A DNA stretch of 29,196 nt. It comes from JBBSGD01 sp038254435. Lineage in GTDB: Bacteria > Actinomycetota > CADDZG01 > WHSQ01. A program made the translations under genes and the position numbers. Every line of letters starts with the position of its first letter. Position 1 is the stretch's first letter. This document shows positions 1-6,736 of the stretch, piece after piece. Location: the NCBI GenBank assembly GCA_038254435.1, contig JBBSGD010000029.1:1-29196 (forward strand). Direction: 5' to 3'. The notes under the pieces are model-generated. The model was not told the DNA's origin and did no database searches. It was given only the letters and a program-made list of their open reading frames with translations.

Positions 1-210
1 GCGGTCGCGCTTGGGTCGGCCGGGACCTTTCTTGAACGCGTCGAAGGCGCCGTCCTTGGCGCGCTCGCGGATGACGCGCAGCTGGTGTGGAGCGATGCCC
101 CAGCGCCGGCAGACCTCTGCGTCGGTGGTGTTCTTTCTCGACGCCTCCAAGAAGATCTGCCACTTCTGCTCCGGTGTGAGCCTCTTCTTGCGGTGCTCTC
201 GATCTCCCAA
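1..210 (-). CDS. Transposase OrfA-like helix-turn-helix protein, partial
   Basis: The first 70 residues are visible and the gene runs off the left edge. The start chosen is TTG at 210, because GGAGGAGG lies four bases upstream and an in-frame stop lies shortly before it. The protein begins LGDREHRKKRLTPEQKWQIF and contains a helix-turn-helix region at about residues 30-52 (DAEVCRRWGIAPHQLRVIRE), followed by a basic GPGRPKRDR segment. This layout matches the short DNA-binding OrfA proteins of IS3-like elements in actinobacteria, which bind the element ends and act with OrfB. No catalytic DDE part is visible. The reading frame lies on the same strand as the nuo operon, about 780 bases downstream of it. 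A stand-alone HTH regulator is possible but less likely. Confidence 0.65.
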   Translation of the reverse strand, partial: MGDREHRKKRLTPEQKWQIFLEASRKNTTDAEVCRRWGIAPHQLRVIRERAKDGAFDAFKKGPGRPKRDR

Positions 211-214
211 CGAT

Positions 215-249
215 CCTCCTCCCCGGGTTTCTAACCCGTCTCGAGGAGG
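215..249 (-). promoter_or_regulatory. Hairpin enclosing the transposase ribosome binding site
   Basis: In the minus-strand transcript, CCTCCTC (from 249-243) can pair with GAGGAGG (221-215), and inside it CGGGTT (238-233) pairs with AACCCG (229-224) around a 3-base loop. The outer arm GAGGAGG is the Shine-Dalgarno sequence of the TTG start at 210. RNA transcribed into the element from outside would fold and hide the ribosome binding site. Insertion sequences such as IS10 and IS50 are known to protect themselves from external transcription in this way. The pairing is seen directly; the function is inferred. Confidence 0.5.
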
Positions 250-273
250 GTGTCAGGAAGGACCTCAGTGTGA

Positions 274-940
274 GTGGATTTCGCGGCTCAGTTCCGGGCG
301 GAAGGTCTGGCGCAACCCGCCGGCGTGTACGTGATACGCGGGGCGCCGCACACGCGGCAGCAGAACCTTCTCGCCGCGTGCCTGTGGGCGGGACCCGAGG
401 CCGTCGCGTCGCTTGGGCCGCGGCGCGACTCTGGGGACTCGGGAACGCAAACACCATCGAGGCGTCGACCCGCCGGAACTTGAGAGCGCCCGGAGACATC
501 CGGCTGCACCGATCTCGCTCTCTGCTTGCCGGGGATCGGGCCACGGTTCAAATCGGTGCCCTGCACCTCGCCGGAGCGCACCGTGATCGATCTCGCCGCC
601 CTGCTCGGCCCCAAAGCCATGGCGATGACTCTCGACGAGGTGCTACGGCGCAGGCTGACGAGCGCCGAACAGATCCTTGCCCGGCTGGCGGCACTGGGAA
701 CCAAGGGACGGTGCGGCGCAGGACATCTCACAGAGCTTCTGCCTCGAGCGACGTGGCGCGGACCTCAGAACCGAGAGCCGGCTCGAATCGCTCCTCGAAG
801 GAATCCTCGAGAAGCAGGGGCTTCGGCGACCCGAGTCCCAGGTCGAGGTGCGCGTGCGCGGCGCCCTGGTGGCACGGGTCGACTTCGCCTACCCGCAGGT
901 CAAGGTGGCGCTCGAAGGTGACAGCAGGCGATGGCACTCA
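274..940 (+). pseudogene. Decayed DUF559 / AbiEi-like protein gene
   Basis: The plus strand carries recognisable pieces of one protein in successive frames. The order is: AGVYVIRGAPHTRQQNLLAA and onward to about 410; RLWGLGN to RNLRAPGDIRLHRSRSLLAG up to about 555; TSPERTVIDLAALLGP to about 740; then ESRLESLLEGILEKQG to VARVDFAYP and ALEGDSRRWHS, ending near 940. This order matches proteins common in actinobacteria that join an AbiEi-type N-terminal region to a DUF559 domain (PD-(D/E)xK nuclease-like, Vsr-related). At least three frameshifts are needed, near 410, 555 and 740. The usual N-terminal HTH is missing at the insertion sequence side, and the C-terminal 40 or so residues are missing at the nuoN side. 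The typical EVDG motif reads EGDS. The gene is surely non-functional. Confidence 0.7.
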
Positions 941-960
941 AGCCCCCAAGAACCTCGCGA

Positions 961-985
961 GCCGGGCCGGAACGGGGGCCCGGGC
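961..985 (-). terminator. Possible terminator hairpin after the 11-gene nuo operon
   Basis: Six bases past the stop codon of nuoN, a GC-only hairpin of eight pairs with one bulged base can form: GCC-GGGCC (961-968) against GGCCC-GGC (77-85 of the same hundred, with G982 bulged) around an 8-base loop. No U-run follows, so it may only stabilise the transcript end or act with Rho. Sites of this sort are frequent in GC-rich DNA, so confidence is low. Confidence 0.3.
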
Positions 986-991
986 GGAGGG

Positions 992-2512
992 TCAGCGTGA
1001 CAACAGGACGAGGCGCGAGGCCGGCTCGGCGAAGTGCGTGACGAGCGGCGGGTAGATGAACAGCGCGACGAGAACGATCGCAGCCACCGCAGTCGCCACG
1101 CGGATGGGGCCCGAGGTTGCAATGGGCTCGGCCGACTCGGGCTCGTCGAAGAACATGCGCTTGACGACGGCGAGGTAATACCACGCCGCTATCACCGTGT
1201 TGATTGCCATGATGATCGCAAGGATGTACGAGCGAGCCTCGAGCGCGGCGACGAACACGAACAGCTTCGCCCACAGCCCGGCCAGGGGCGGCGCTCCCGC
1301 CAACGAGATCAGAAAGGCCGCCATCAGGACCGCGATCATCGGACTGCGTTTGCCGAGCCCCGCGTAGTCGGATAGGAAATACGTCCCGCCGCGCCGCGCG
1401 AACCCGATGGCGACTGCAAACGCTCCGATCTCCATGACGCTGAATATCACGAGGTAGACAATCGCCGAGGACAGCGGCGTCCCGCCCGGCGCAATTACCT
1501 CGAGCGGCCGCCCGATCACGACTACCCCACCCGGATTCGAGGGACGGACCAGCGCCATGGCAACGAGCACGTAGCCGGACTGAGCGATGCCCGAGTAGGC
1601 GAGCAGCCTCATGATGTTGCGCTGGTGCAGCGCCAGAAGATTGCCCACCGTCATCGACGCGATGGCAAGCACCGCAATGAATGGACGCCACACGTCTGCA
1701 ACGTCTATGAAGGCTCGGAACAACACGACGAACAGACCGATGAAGCCCCCCAACTTGGAGATAGTCGCCAGGAAGGCCGCCACGGGCGCCGGTGCACCCT
1801 CGAACGCGTCCGGGGCCCAGAAATGAAAAGGCGCGGCGGAGATCTTGAATGCGAGCCCAACCACTACAAAGAACACCGACAGCACCACCAGCGAGCGATC
1901 GGCACCGGGCAGCAATCTCGCTATCGCGTCGAGCTGCGTTGCGCCGGTCGCGCCGTAGAGAAGCGACATCCCGTAGAGCATCACGGCCGAGGAGAGCACT
2001 CCGAACACGAACAGCTTGAGCGCGCCCTCGTTCGACTTCACGTCTCGCTTTCGCAGGGCAGTCATGATGAAGCCCGGCACAGTGACGAGCTCGATCGAGA
2101 TGAACAACGTGATCAAGTCGCGCGCGCCGGCAATCAGGAAGCCGCCGAGCACTGCGCAGAGAAGGAGAAAGTAATACTCGCCCTGCACCCGGTTCTCGTC
2201 GCGAAAGTAATCCGCAGACACCGCCACCACACCGAGCCCCACGACGGCGAGAAGGCCCTGGAAGACGAGCGCGAAGTCGTTTACCTGGAAGGCGCGCCCG
2301 AACGTGTAGCGAGCCTCGCCCCCAAACGTGAACAGCAGCGCGAACGCCACCACGAGGGCGGCGCCCGTGATCGCGGCTGCGAGCCACTTGCGACTCGGCG
2401 CGACGAGGAGGTCGAGGACGAGAACCGCACACGCTCCCCCCGTGAGAGCCAGCTCGGGGGCAAGCGCGTGCCAGTCGACTGCGGTGTTGAACGCGCTCGC
2501 GGCTCCGATCAT
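992..2512 (-). CDS. nuoN: NADH-quinone oxidoreductase subunit N (11-gene cluster)
   Basis: Antiporter-like membrane subunit of complex I and one of the three large proton-pumping units. At 506 residues it is full length for the family. It is hydrophobic throughout, with the proton-conducting family core: the key glutamate at residue 141 (FISIELVTVPGF), a lysine-bearing segment further on (FKISAAPFHFWAPDAFEGAP), and the NIMRLLAYSGIAQSGY helix. The ATG at 2512 overlaps the nuoM stop by four bases (ATGA), which fixes the start and implies translational coupling. It is the last gene of the operon. After its stop there is only a weak hairpin and then a decayed gene. Confidence 0.95.
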   Translation of the reverse strand: MIGAASAFNTAVDWHALAPELALTGGACAVLVLDLLVAPSRKWLAAAITGAALVVAFALLFTFGGEARYTFGRAFQVNDFALVFQGLLAVVGLGVVAVSADYFRDENRVQGEYYFLLLCAVLGGFLIAGARDLITLFISIELVTVPGFIMTALRKRDVKSNEGALKLFVFGVLSSAVMLYGMSLLYGATGATQLDAIARLLPGADRSLVVLSVFFVVVGLAFKISAAPFHFWAPDAFEGAPAPVAAFLATISKLGGFIGLFVVLFRAFIDVADVWRPFIAVLAIASMTVGNLLALHQRNIMRLLAYSGIAQSGYVLVAMALVRPSNPGGVVVIGRPLEVIAPGGTPLSSAIVYLVIFSVMEIGAFAVAIGFARRGGTYFLSDYAGLGKRSPMIAVLMAAFLISLAGAPPLAGLWAKLFVFVAALEARSYILAIIMAINTVIAAWYYLAVVKRMFFDEPESAEPIATSGPIRVATAVAAIVLVALFIYPPLVTHFAEPASRLVLLSR

Positions 2513-4017
2513 TGCGCGATTCCCGCTAGAAGCTGATGCACGGCGCCGACCGTCGAGCCGAGCACCAACCCGGGCCACACTCCGGCAACGACAATCAGCC
2601 CCACGAGGGGGGCCCAGGCTCCCCACTCGAGAGCGTGCACATCGGTGATGACGAGCGCGGCGTTGCGCTCGCTCGGCCTGCCAAGGGTCACTCGCTGCAG
2701 GGTCCACAGGAAGTAGCCGGCCGTGAGGATGATGCCGATCCCCCCACCCGCCATGAGGACCCTGTAGAGCACAACATTGAGGCCGGGACCCGGACTGTAG
2801 GCACCGAGCAGAGACAGCAACTCGCCCCAGAAGCCGGCCAGGCCCGGCAAGCCCAGCGATGCTATGGCAGTAAACGTCAGCACCGAGCCCAGACGCGGAG
2901 CCTGGGACAGGAGTGCGCCGAGCTCGGGGATGGAGCGCGTGTGATATCGCTCGTGCAGGGAGCCGGCGACAAAGAACAACATCCCTGTGATGAGCCCATG
3001 GGCCACCATCCCAAAGACTGCGCCGTTCACGCCGATCTCGGTCATGGTGGCTATTCCCAGCATGATGAACCCCATGTGTCCGACCGATGAAAAGGCGATG
3101 AGGCGCTTGAGATCCGTTTGCGCAAGACAGCACAACGCTCCGTAAAGGATCGCAATGACCGCCAGCACCGCGATTACCGGAGCGAAGTCGTGTGCCGCCT
3201 GAGGCAGGACTGGGAAGGCGATACGGATAAACCCGTACGCGCCCATCTTCAGCATGACCGCGGCGAGCAGCACCGACCCAACCGTTGGCGCCTCGGTGTG
3301 GGCATCTGGAAGCCAAGTGTGCAGCGGCCACAAAGGGACCTTGACTGCAAAGCCCAGAAAGAGGCCAAGGAAGACGACGTCACCAAGCACGCCCCCGAAC
3401 CCCGCCGGTGCGTGCGCGGTCAAGCGGGTGATGTCGAACGTGCCTGCAGTGAAATAAATGGCGAGGAAGCTCAGTAGCATGAAGGCTGAGCCGAAGAACG
3501 TGTAGAGGAAGAACTTGATCGCAGCGTGCCGGCGATCGACGCCTCCCCACAGCCCGATGATGAAGTACATCGGGATGAGGACGGTCTCCCAGAACACGAA
3601 GAAAAGAATGAGGTCGAGAGCGACGAAGGTCCCGTTCATCCCCGTCTCGAGCAGCAGCAACAACGCGACGAGCGCCTTGGGCCGGCCCGGCTCCGGCAGG
3701 CGCCACTGGAGGTAGACGAAGCACAACGCCGAGACGAGCAAAGACAGCTCGAGAAGCGGGAGCGACACACCGTCGACACCGAGGTGAAAGTGGACGTCGA
3801 TTGCCGGGATCCAGCGCGCGTCGACTACGAGCTGGGGAGTGCCCGCAGCCGAGTAGTCAAAGCCCGCCCCGGCAACGACACCCGACACGAGAGCCACAAG
3901 AGCAAACGCACAGCCGACGCGCACGGCAAAGTGCCCGGCAGTGCTCGGAAGCGCGGCCACGACCGCGGCGCCTGCGAGCGGAAGGAAAACCGCGAGGGTG
4001 AGAAGCGAGTTGCTCAA
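2509..4017 (-). CDS. nuoM: NADH-quinone oxidoreductase subunit M (11-gene cluster)
   Basis: Antiporter-like proton-pumping subunit of complex I, 502 residues. The frame stays open far upstream into nuoL, but the family N-terminus (LLTLAVFLPLAGA) begins right after a TTG at 4017 that overlaps the nuoL stop as TTGA. I take that TTG as the start. The pump glutamate is E144 (FFVFWETVLIPMYFIIG). Downstream are the lysine-helix region (VPLWPLHTWLPDAHTEAP) and LKRLIAFSSVGHMGF. The 14-gene operon copy (503 residues) has the same features but differs in sequence throughout. A rare TTG start in a coupled junction may lower its expression unless ribosomes arrive from nuoL. Confidence 0.94.
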   Translation of the reverse strand: MSNSLLTLAVFLPLAGAAVVAALPSTAGHFAVRVGCAFALVALVSGVVAGAGFDYSAAGTPQLVVDARWIPAIDVHFHLGVDGVSLPLLELSLLVSALCFVYLQWRLPEPGRPKALVALLLLLETGMNGTFVALDLILFFVFWETVLIPMYFIIGLWGGVDRRHAAIKFFLYTFFGSAFMLLSFLAIYFTAGTFDITRLTAHAPAGFGGVLGDVVFLGLFLGFAVKVPLWPLHTWLPDAHTEAPTVGSVLLAAVMLKMGAYGFIRIAFPVLPQAAHDFAPVIAVLAVIAILYGALCCLAQTDLKRLIAFSSVGHMGFIMLGIATMTEIGVNGAVFGMVAHGLITGMLFFVAGSLHERYHTRSIPELGALLSQAPRLGSVLTFTAIASLGLPGLAGFWGELLSLLGAYSPGPGLNVVLYRVLMAGGGIGIILTAGYFLWTLQRVTLGRPSERNAALVITDVHALEWGAWAPLVGLIVVAGVWPGLVLGSTVGAVHQLLAGIAQ

Positions 4018-5915
4018 TTCATCACCACACCCGCAACGACCACCAGGACCGCAAAAAGAAGGGCTAGGTAACGTTGGAGGTGCCCGGACTGCAGGATGCG
4101 CAGCGCGCCGCCGACTCGTCCGGTGATGTGTGCGCTGCCCTCGACGAGACCGTCGATGACCCGGCGATCGAGCCATGAGTACGCGCCGCGGGCTGCCTCG
4201 TACTGGATGGGGCGCACGATCACGTTCAGGTAGAGATCGTCGAGGTAGTACTTGTGCGCAACGAAGGTGTAGAGCGGAGCCAGCTTCGTGCCCTTCACCT
4301 CCAGGACGAAGCGGCCTCGCGCCCATACCTGCCAGCCGACCCACACGCCCGCAAGTGCGACGACAAGAGAGCCGAGGGGGAGCACCAGATTGTAGAGAGT
4401 CGAGAAGCCGGGCGCGGCCTCGCCCGGGATGTTGATCCAGTGGCGAAAGACGCCGACCACCGGAAGCCCGAGGAATCCCGCGCCCAGCGTTGCAGCGGTC
4501 AGGGCCCACAGCGGACCGGTCATGCCCCGCGGACTCTCGTGCAAGATTGTCGAACCGCGGTACTCACCATAGAAGACACGCACGCACAGCTTTGTCACGT
4601 ACAGGGCGGTAAGCAGGGCACTGACGACGGCAGACGCGAACACGATCCACGCCGTGATTTGGCGGCCGCTGCTCGCAGCGCGCAAGGCCTCTCCGACGAT
4701 CTCATCTTTGGAAAAGAAGCCCGCGAGGGGAAAGATCCCGGCAAGCGCTGCAGCCCCGACCAGAAACGTCCAGAAGGTGTGTGGCATACGCGTCCTGAGC
4801 CCGCCCATGTCGCTCATGTAGTTGGAACCGGTGGCATGGATGAGTGAGCCTGCACCGAGGAAGAGCAGCGCCTTGAAGAAGGCGTGAGTAAAGAGATGAA
4901 AGATCGACGCGCTGTAGGCGCCAACGCCCATCGCCGCCATCATGTAGCCGATCTGCGACACCGTCGAATAGGCAAGCACTCGTTTGATGTCGTCTTGCAC
5001 GAGGGCCGCGGCCGCGGCTATCAACATCGTGATTGCGGCAATTATCGATACGACATCGAGTGCCGCGTGGGCGGCCCGAAAGACGAGGAACATGCGTGCG
5101 ACGAGATACACGCCCGCGACGACCATGGTTGCGGCGTGGATTAGGGCCGAGACCGGTGAGGGTCCTGCCATCGCGTCGGGAAGCCACACGTGCAGGGGGA
5201 ACTGGGCCGACTTGCCGATCGCCCCGAGAAAGAGAAGAAGCGCCCCGGCCGTGAGCACTCCTTGCCCGATGTGCCCGGCGGCGGCCGCACGGTTGAGCGC
5301 CGCGATGTCGAAGGTGTGTGCCCCGATGAACAGCACAAACGTTCCGAAGAGCAAACCAACATCGCCGATGCGCGTGGTTATGAAGGCCTTGATCGCAGCC
5401 GACGAGTTCTCGGACGACTCCCAGAAGTGACCGATTAGAAAATAGGAGCACAGCCCGACGAGCTCCCAACCCAGGAACAGCTGCACCAGGTTGTCCGCCA
5501 GCACAAGTAGAAGCATCGAACCTGTGAACAGTGACAGAGCAGCATAGAACCACGTGTAGCGCGGCTCATCTCTCATGTACGCGGTCGAGTAGATCTGCGC
5601 CATCAGGGACACCGTGGTTACGACGATGAACATGATGCCGGCCAGGAAATCGTAGGTCATGCCAAATCCCACCGAGATCCCGGGAAACTGGAACCAGGTC
5701 CAAGAGCGATGGACTGCCTCTGCGCCCGTGGCGAGGCCTGCGAACCCCCACAGAGACAGCAAGAGACCCGCACCGGCCGCAACGATTCCCGTCCAGTGAC
5801 CCCTATCCGGCATCCGTCGGCCGCCAAAGAGAACCACGAAGAAGGAGGCGAACGCGAGGCCCGGCACGAGCCACATGAACGGGCCGATTCCGCCCGCTCC
5901 GGCGATTCCTAGCAT
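4014..5915 (-). CDS. nuoL: NADH-quinone oxidoreductase subunit L (11-gene cluster)
   Basis: Largest antiporter-like subunit, at the distal end of the complex I membrane arm, 633 residues. The core pump motif is WELVGLCSYFLIG with E151. It is followed by the GKSAQFPLHVWLPDAMAGPS lysine helix and DIKRVLAYSTVSQIGYM. The C-terminal part past about residue 500 carries the long lateral helix and final membrane segment typical of NuoL (KYYLDDLYLNVIVRPIQ and onward), so it is a true NuoL and not a shorter Mrp-like protein. The start is ATG at 5915, seven bases after the nuoK stop, with a weak GGTGAG site. The stop overlaps nuoM. Confidence 0.95.
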   Translation of the reverse strand: MLGIAGAGGIGPFMWLVPGLAFASFFVVLFGGRRMPDRGHWTGIVAAGAGLLLSLWGFAGLATGAEAVHRSWTWFQFPGISVGFGMTYDFLAGIMFIVVTTVSLMAQIYSTAYMRDEPRYTWFYAALSLFTGSMLLLVLADNLVQLFLGWELVGLCSYFLIGHFWESSENSSAAIKAFITTRIGDVGLLFGTFVLFIGAHTFDIAALNRAAAAGHIGQGVLTAGALLLFLGAIGKSAQFPLHVWLPDAMAGPSPVSALIHAATMVVAGVYLVARMFLVFRAAHAALDVVSIIAAITMLIAAAAALVQDDIKRVLAYSTVSQIGYMMAAMGVGAYSASIFHLFTHAFFKALLFLGAGSLIHATGSNYMSDMGGLRTRMPHTFWTFLVGAAALAGIFPLAGFFSKDEIVGEALRAASSGRQITAWIVFASAVVSALLTALYVTKLCVRVFYGEYRGSTILHESPRGMTGPLWALTAATLGAGFLGLPVVGVFRHWINIPGEAAPGFSTLYNLVLPLGSLVVALAGVWVGWQVWARGRFVLEVKGTKLAPLYTFVAHKYYLDDLYLNVIVRPIQYEAARGAYSWLDRRVIDGLVEGSAHITGRVGGALRILQSGHLQRYLALLFAVLVVVAGVVMN

Positions 5916-5922
5916 GTGCAGC

Positions 5923-6228
5923 TCACCACTTGAGAAACGACAGCTCGTCGACGTCTACGCTGCTGCGATTCCGGAAGATGAGGATGACGATCGCGAGCCC
6001 GATGCCGACCTCGGCCGCGGCGACGGCGATGACGAACAAGGCAAAGACCTGTCCTGCCGCGCCGTGTGCACCGAACAGCGCGGAGAAGGCTACGAAGTTG
6101 AGGTTGACGGCGTTGAGCATCAGCTCGATCGAGAGCAGCACCAAGACGGCGTTTCGCCTCACCAGCACCCCGTAGACCCCGAGCGAGAAGATAAGAGATG
6201 ACAACACGAGGAAATACGCGACGGGCAT
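5923..6228 (-). CDS. nuoK: NADH-quinone oxidoreductase subunit K (11-gene cluster)
   Basis: Small three-helix membrane subunit of complex I, 101 residues, related to MrpC. The two membrane glutamates needed for proton transfer are present: E35 (LLSIELMLNAVNL) and E73 (AVAAAEVGIGLAI). The spacing between them is two residues longer than in the other NuoK of this window because the loop after helix 2 is longer. The C-terminus ends DVDELSFLKW, close to the DVDEVNLLKW-like end of its paralogue. The ATG at 6228 follows the nuoJ stop by four bases, with a GAGG site just upstream. Confidence 0.95.
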   Translation of the reverse strand: MPVAYFLVLSSLIFSLGVYGVLVRRNAVLVLLSIELMLNAVNLNFVAFSALFGAHGAAGQVFALFVIAVAAAEVGIGLAIVILIFRNRSSVDVDELSFLKW

Positions 6229-6232
6229 CGCC

Positions 6233-6736
6233 TCAGTCCCTACGCGCTATCACTATCGCTCCCACGAGTGCTGCAAGAAGAAGAACCGAGACGATCTCGA
6301 AGGGCAGAACGTAGGCCGAGAAGATGATCGCGCCGATGTCCACCGCGCGCGTCCCAACAACCCGTGAGAGATCGATGGTCCGGCCCGAGAAAGCCGCTGC
6401 CGAGGTTGACGCAGTGATGGCGAAGACTGCCAGCGCGCAGACGATTGCGAGCGGTCGCTGAGCGCTGTTGTCTGCCTCGGAACGTCCCGTCCCGGCGCGC
6501 GTGAGCATGATCCCGAAAAGCAGCAACACGACGACCGCCCCGACGTAGAGGAGCACCTGAGCCCATCCCACGAACTCGGCGAGCAGCAGGACGTAGAGGG
6601 CCGCCAGCCCGCTCAGCGCCCCCACGAGGTAGAGCGCCGCGTGAACCACGTTGCGAGCGGTAACGACCCTCATGGATGTCCCCGCCACGATCAGAGCAAG
6701 CACCCAGAAGACGACTTGCTGGCCAAGCGAGGACAT
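6233..6736 (-). CDS. nuoJ: NADH-quinone oxidoreductase subunit J (11-gene cluster)
   Basis: Membrane subunit of complex I, 167 residues, with five predicted membrane helices. The family core FVGWAQVLLYVGAVVVLLLF (third helix, where a pi-bulge and a conserved Tyr are known to drive coupling) is present, followed by IMLTRAG. The last helix ends YVLPFEIVSVLLLAALVGAI, also typical. It is about 36 residues shorter than the NuoJ of the 14-gene operon, mainly at the C-terminus, which lacks the charged tail. The ATG at 6736 shares one base with the nuoI stop (TGATG). Confidence 0.95.
   Translation of the reverse strand: MSSLGQQVVFWVLALIVAGTSMRVVTARNVVHAALYLVGALSGLAALYVLLLAEFVGWAQVLLYVGAVVVLLLFGIMLTRAGTGRSEADNSAQRPLAIVCALAVFAITASTSAAAFSGRTIDLSRVVGTRAVDIGAIIFSAYVLPFEIVSVLLLAALVGAIVIARRD

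Larger units (their letters stand above)
1..255 (-). mobile_element. Partial insertion sequence end (IS3-like)
   Basis: One end of an insertion sequence that continues past the left edge of the window. Read on the minus strand, the inferred tip at about 255 starts TGACACCCTC, which fits the TGA-type termini of IS3-family elements. It is followed by a hairpin (215-249) and a transposase OrfA-like reading frame from 210. The other end is outside the window, so neither the inverted repeat pair nor a target-site duplication can be checked. The exact tip position is an inference. The element lies next to a decayed gene, which fits a rearranged, accessory stretch beside the nuo operon. Confidence 0.55.

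Noticed and set aside
1625..2536. Long plus-strand reading frame (303 codons) opposite nuoN of the 11-gene cluster
   Set aside because: It is the antisense shadow of nuoN: highly charged, His/Arg/Glu-rich, no ribosome site, no family match; typical of GC-rich DNA.
2513..3331. Upstream extension of the nuoN frame into nuoM in the 11-gene cluster, suggesting a fused protein
   Set aside because: The extension is low-complexity, Arg/His-rich and overlaps the real nuoM frame; the ATG with ATGA overlap at the family N-terminus is the proper start.
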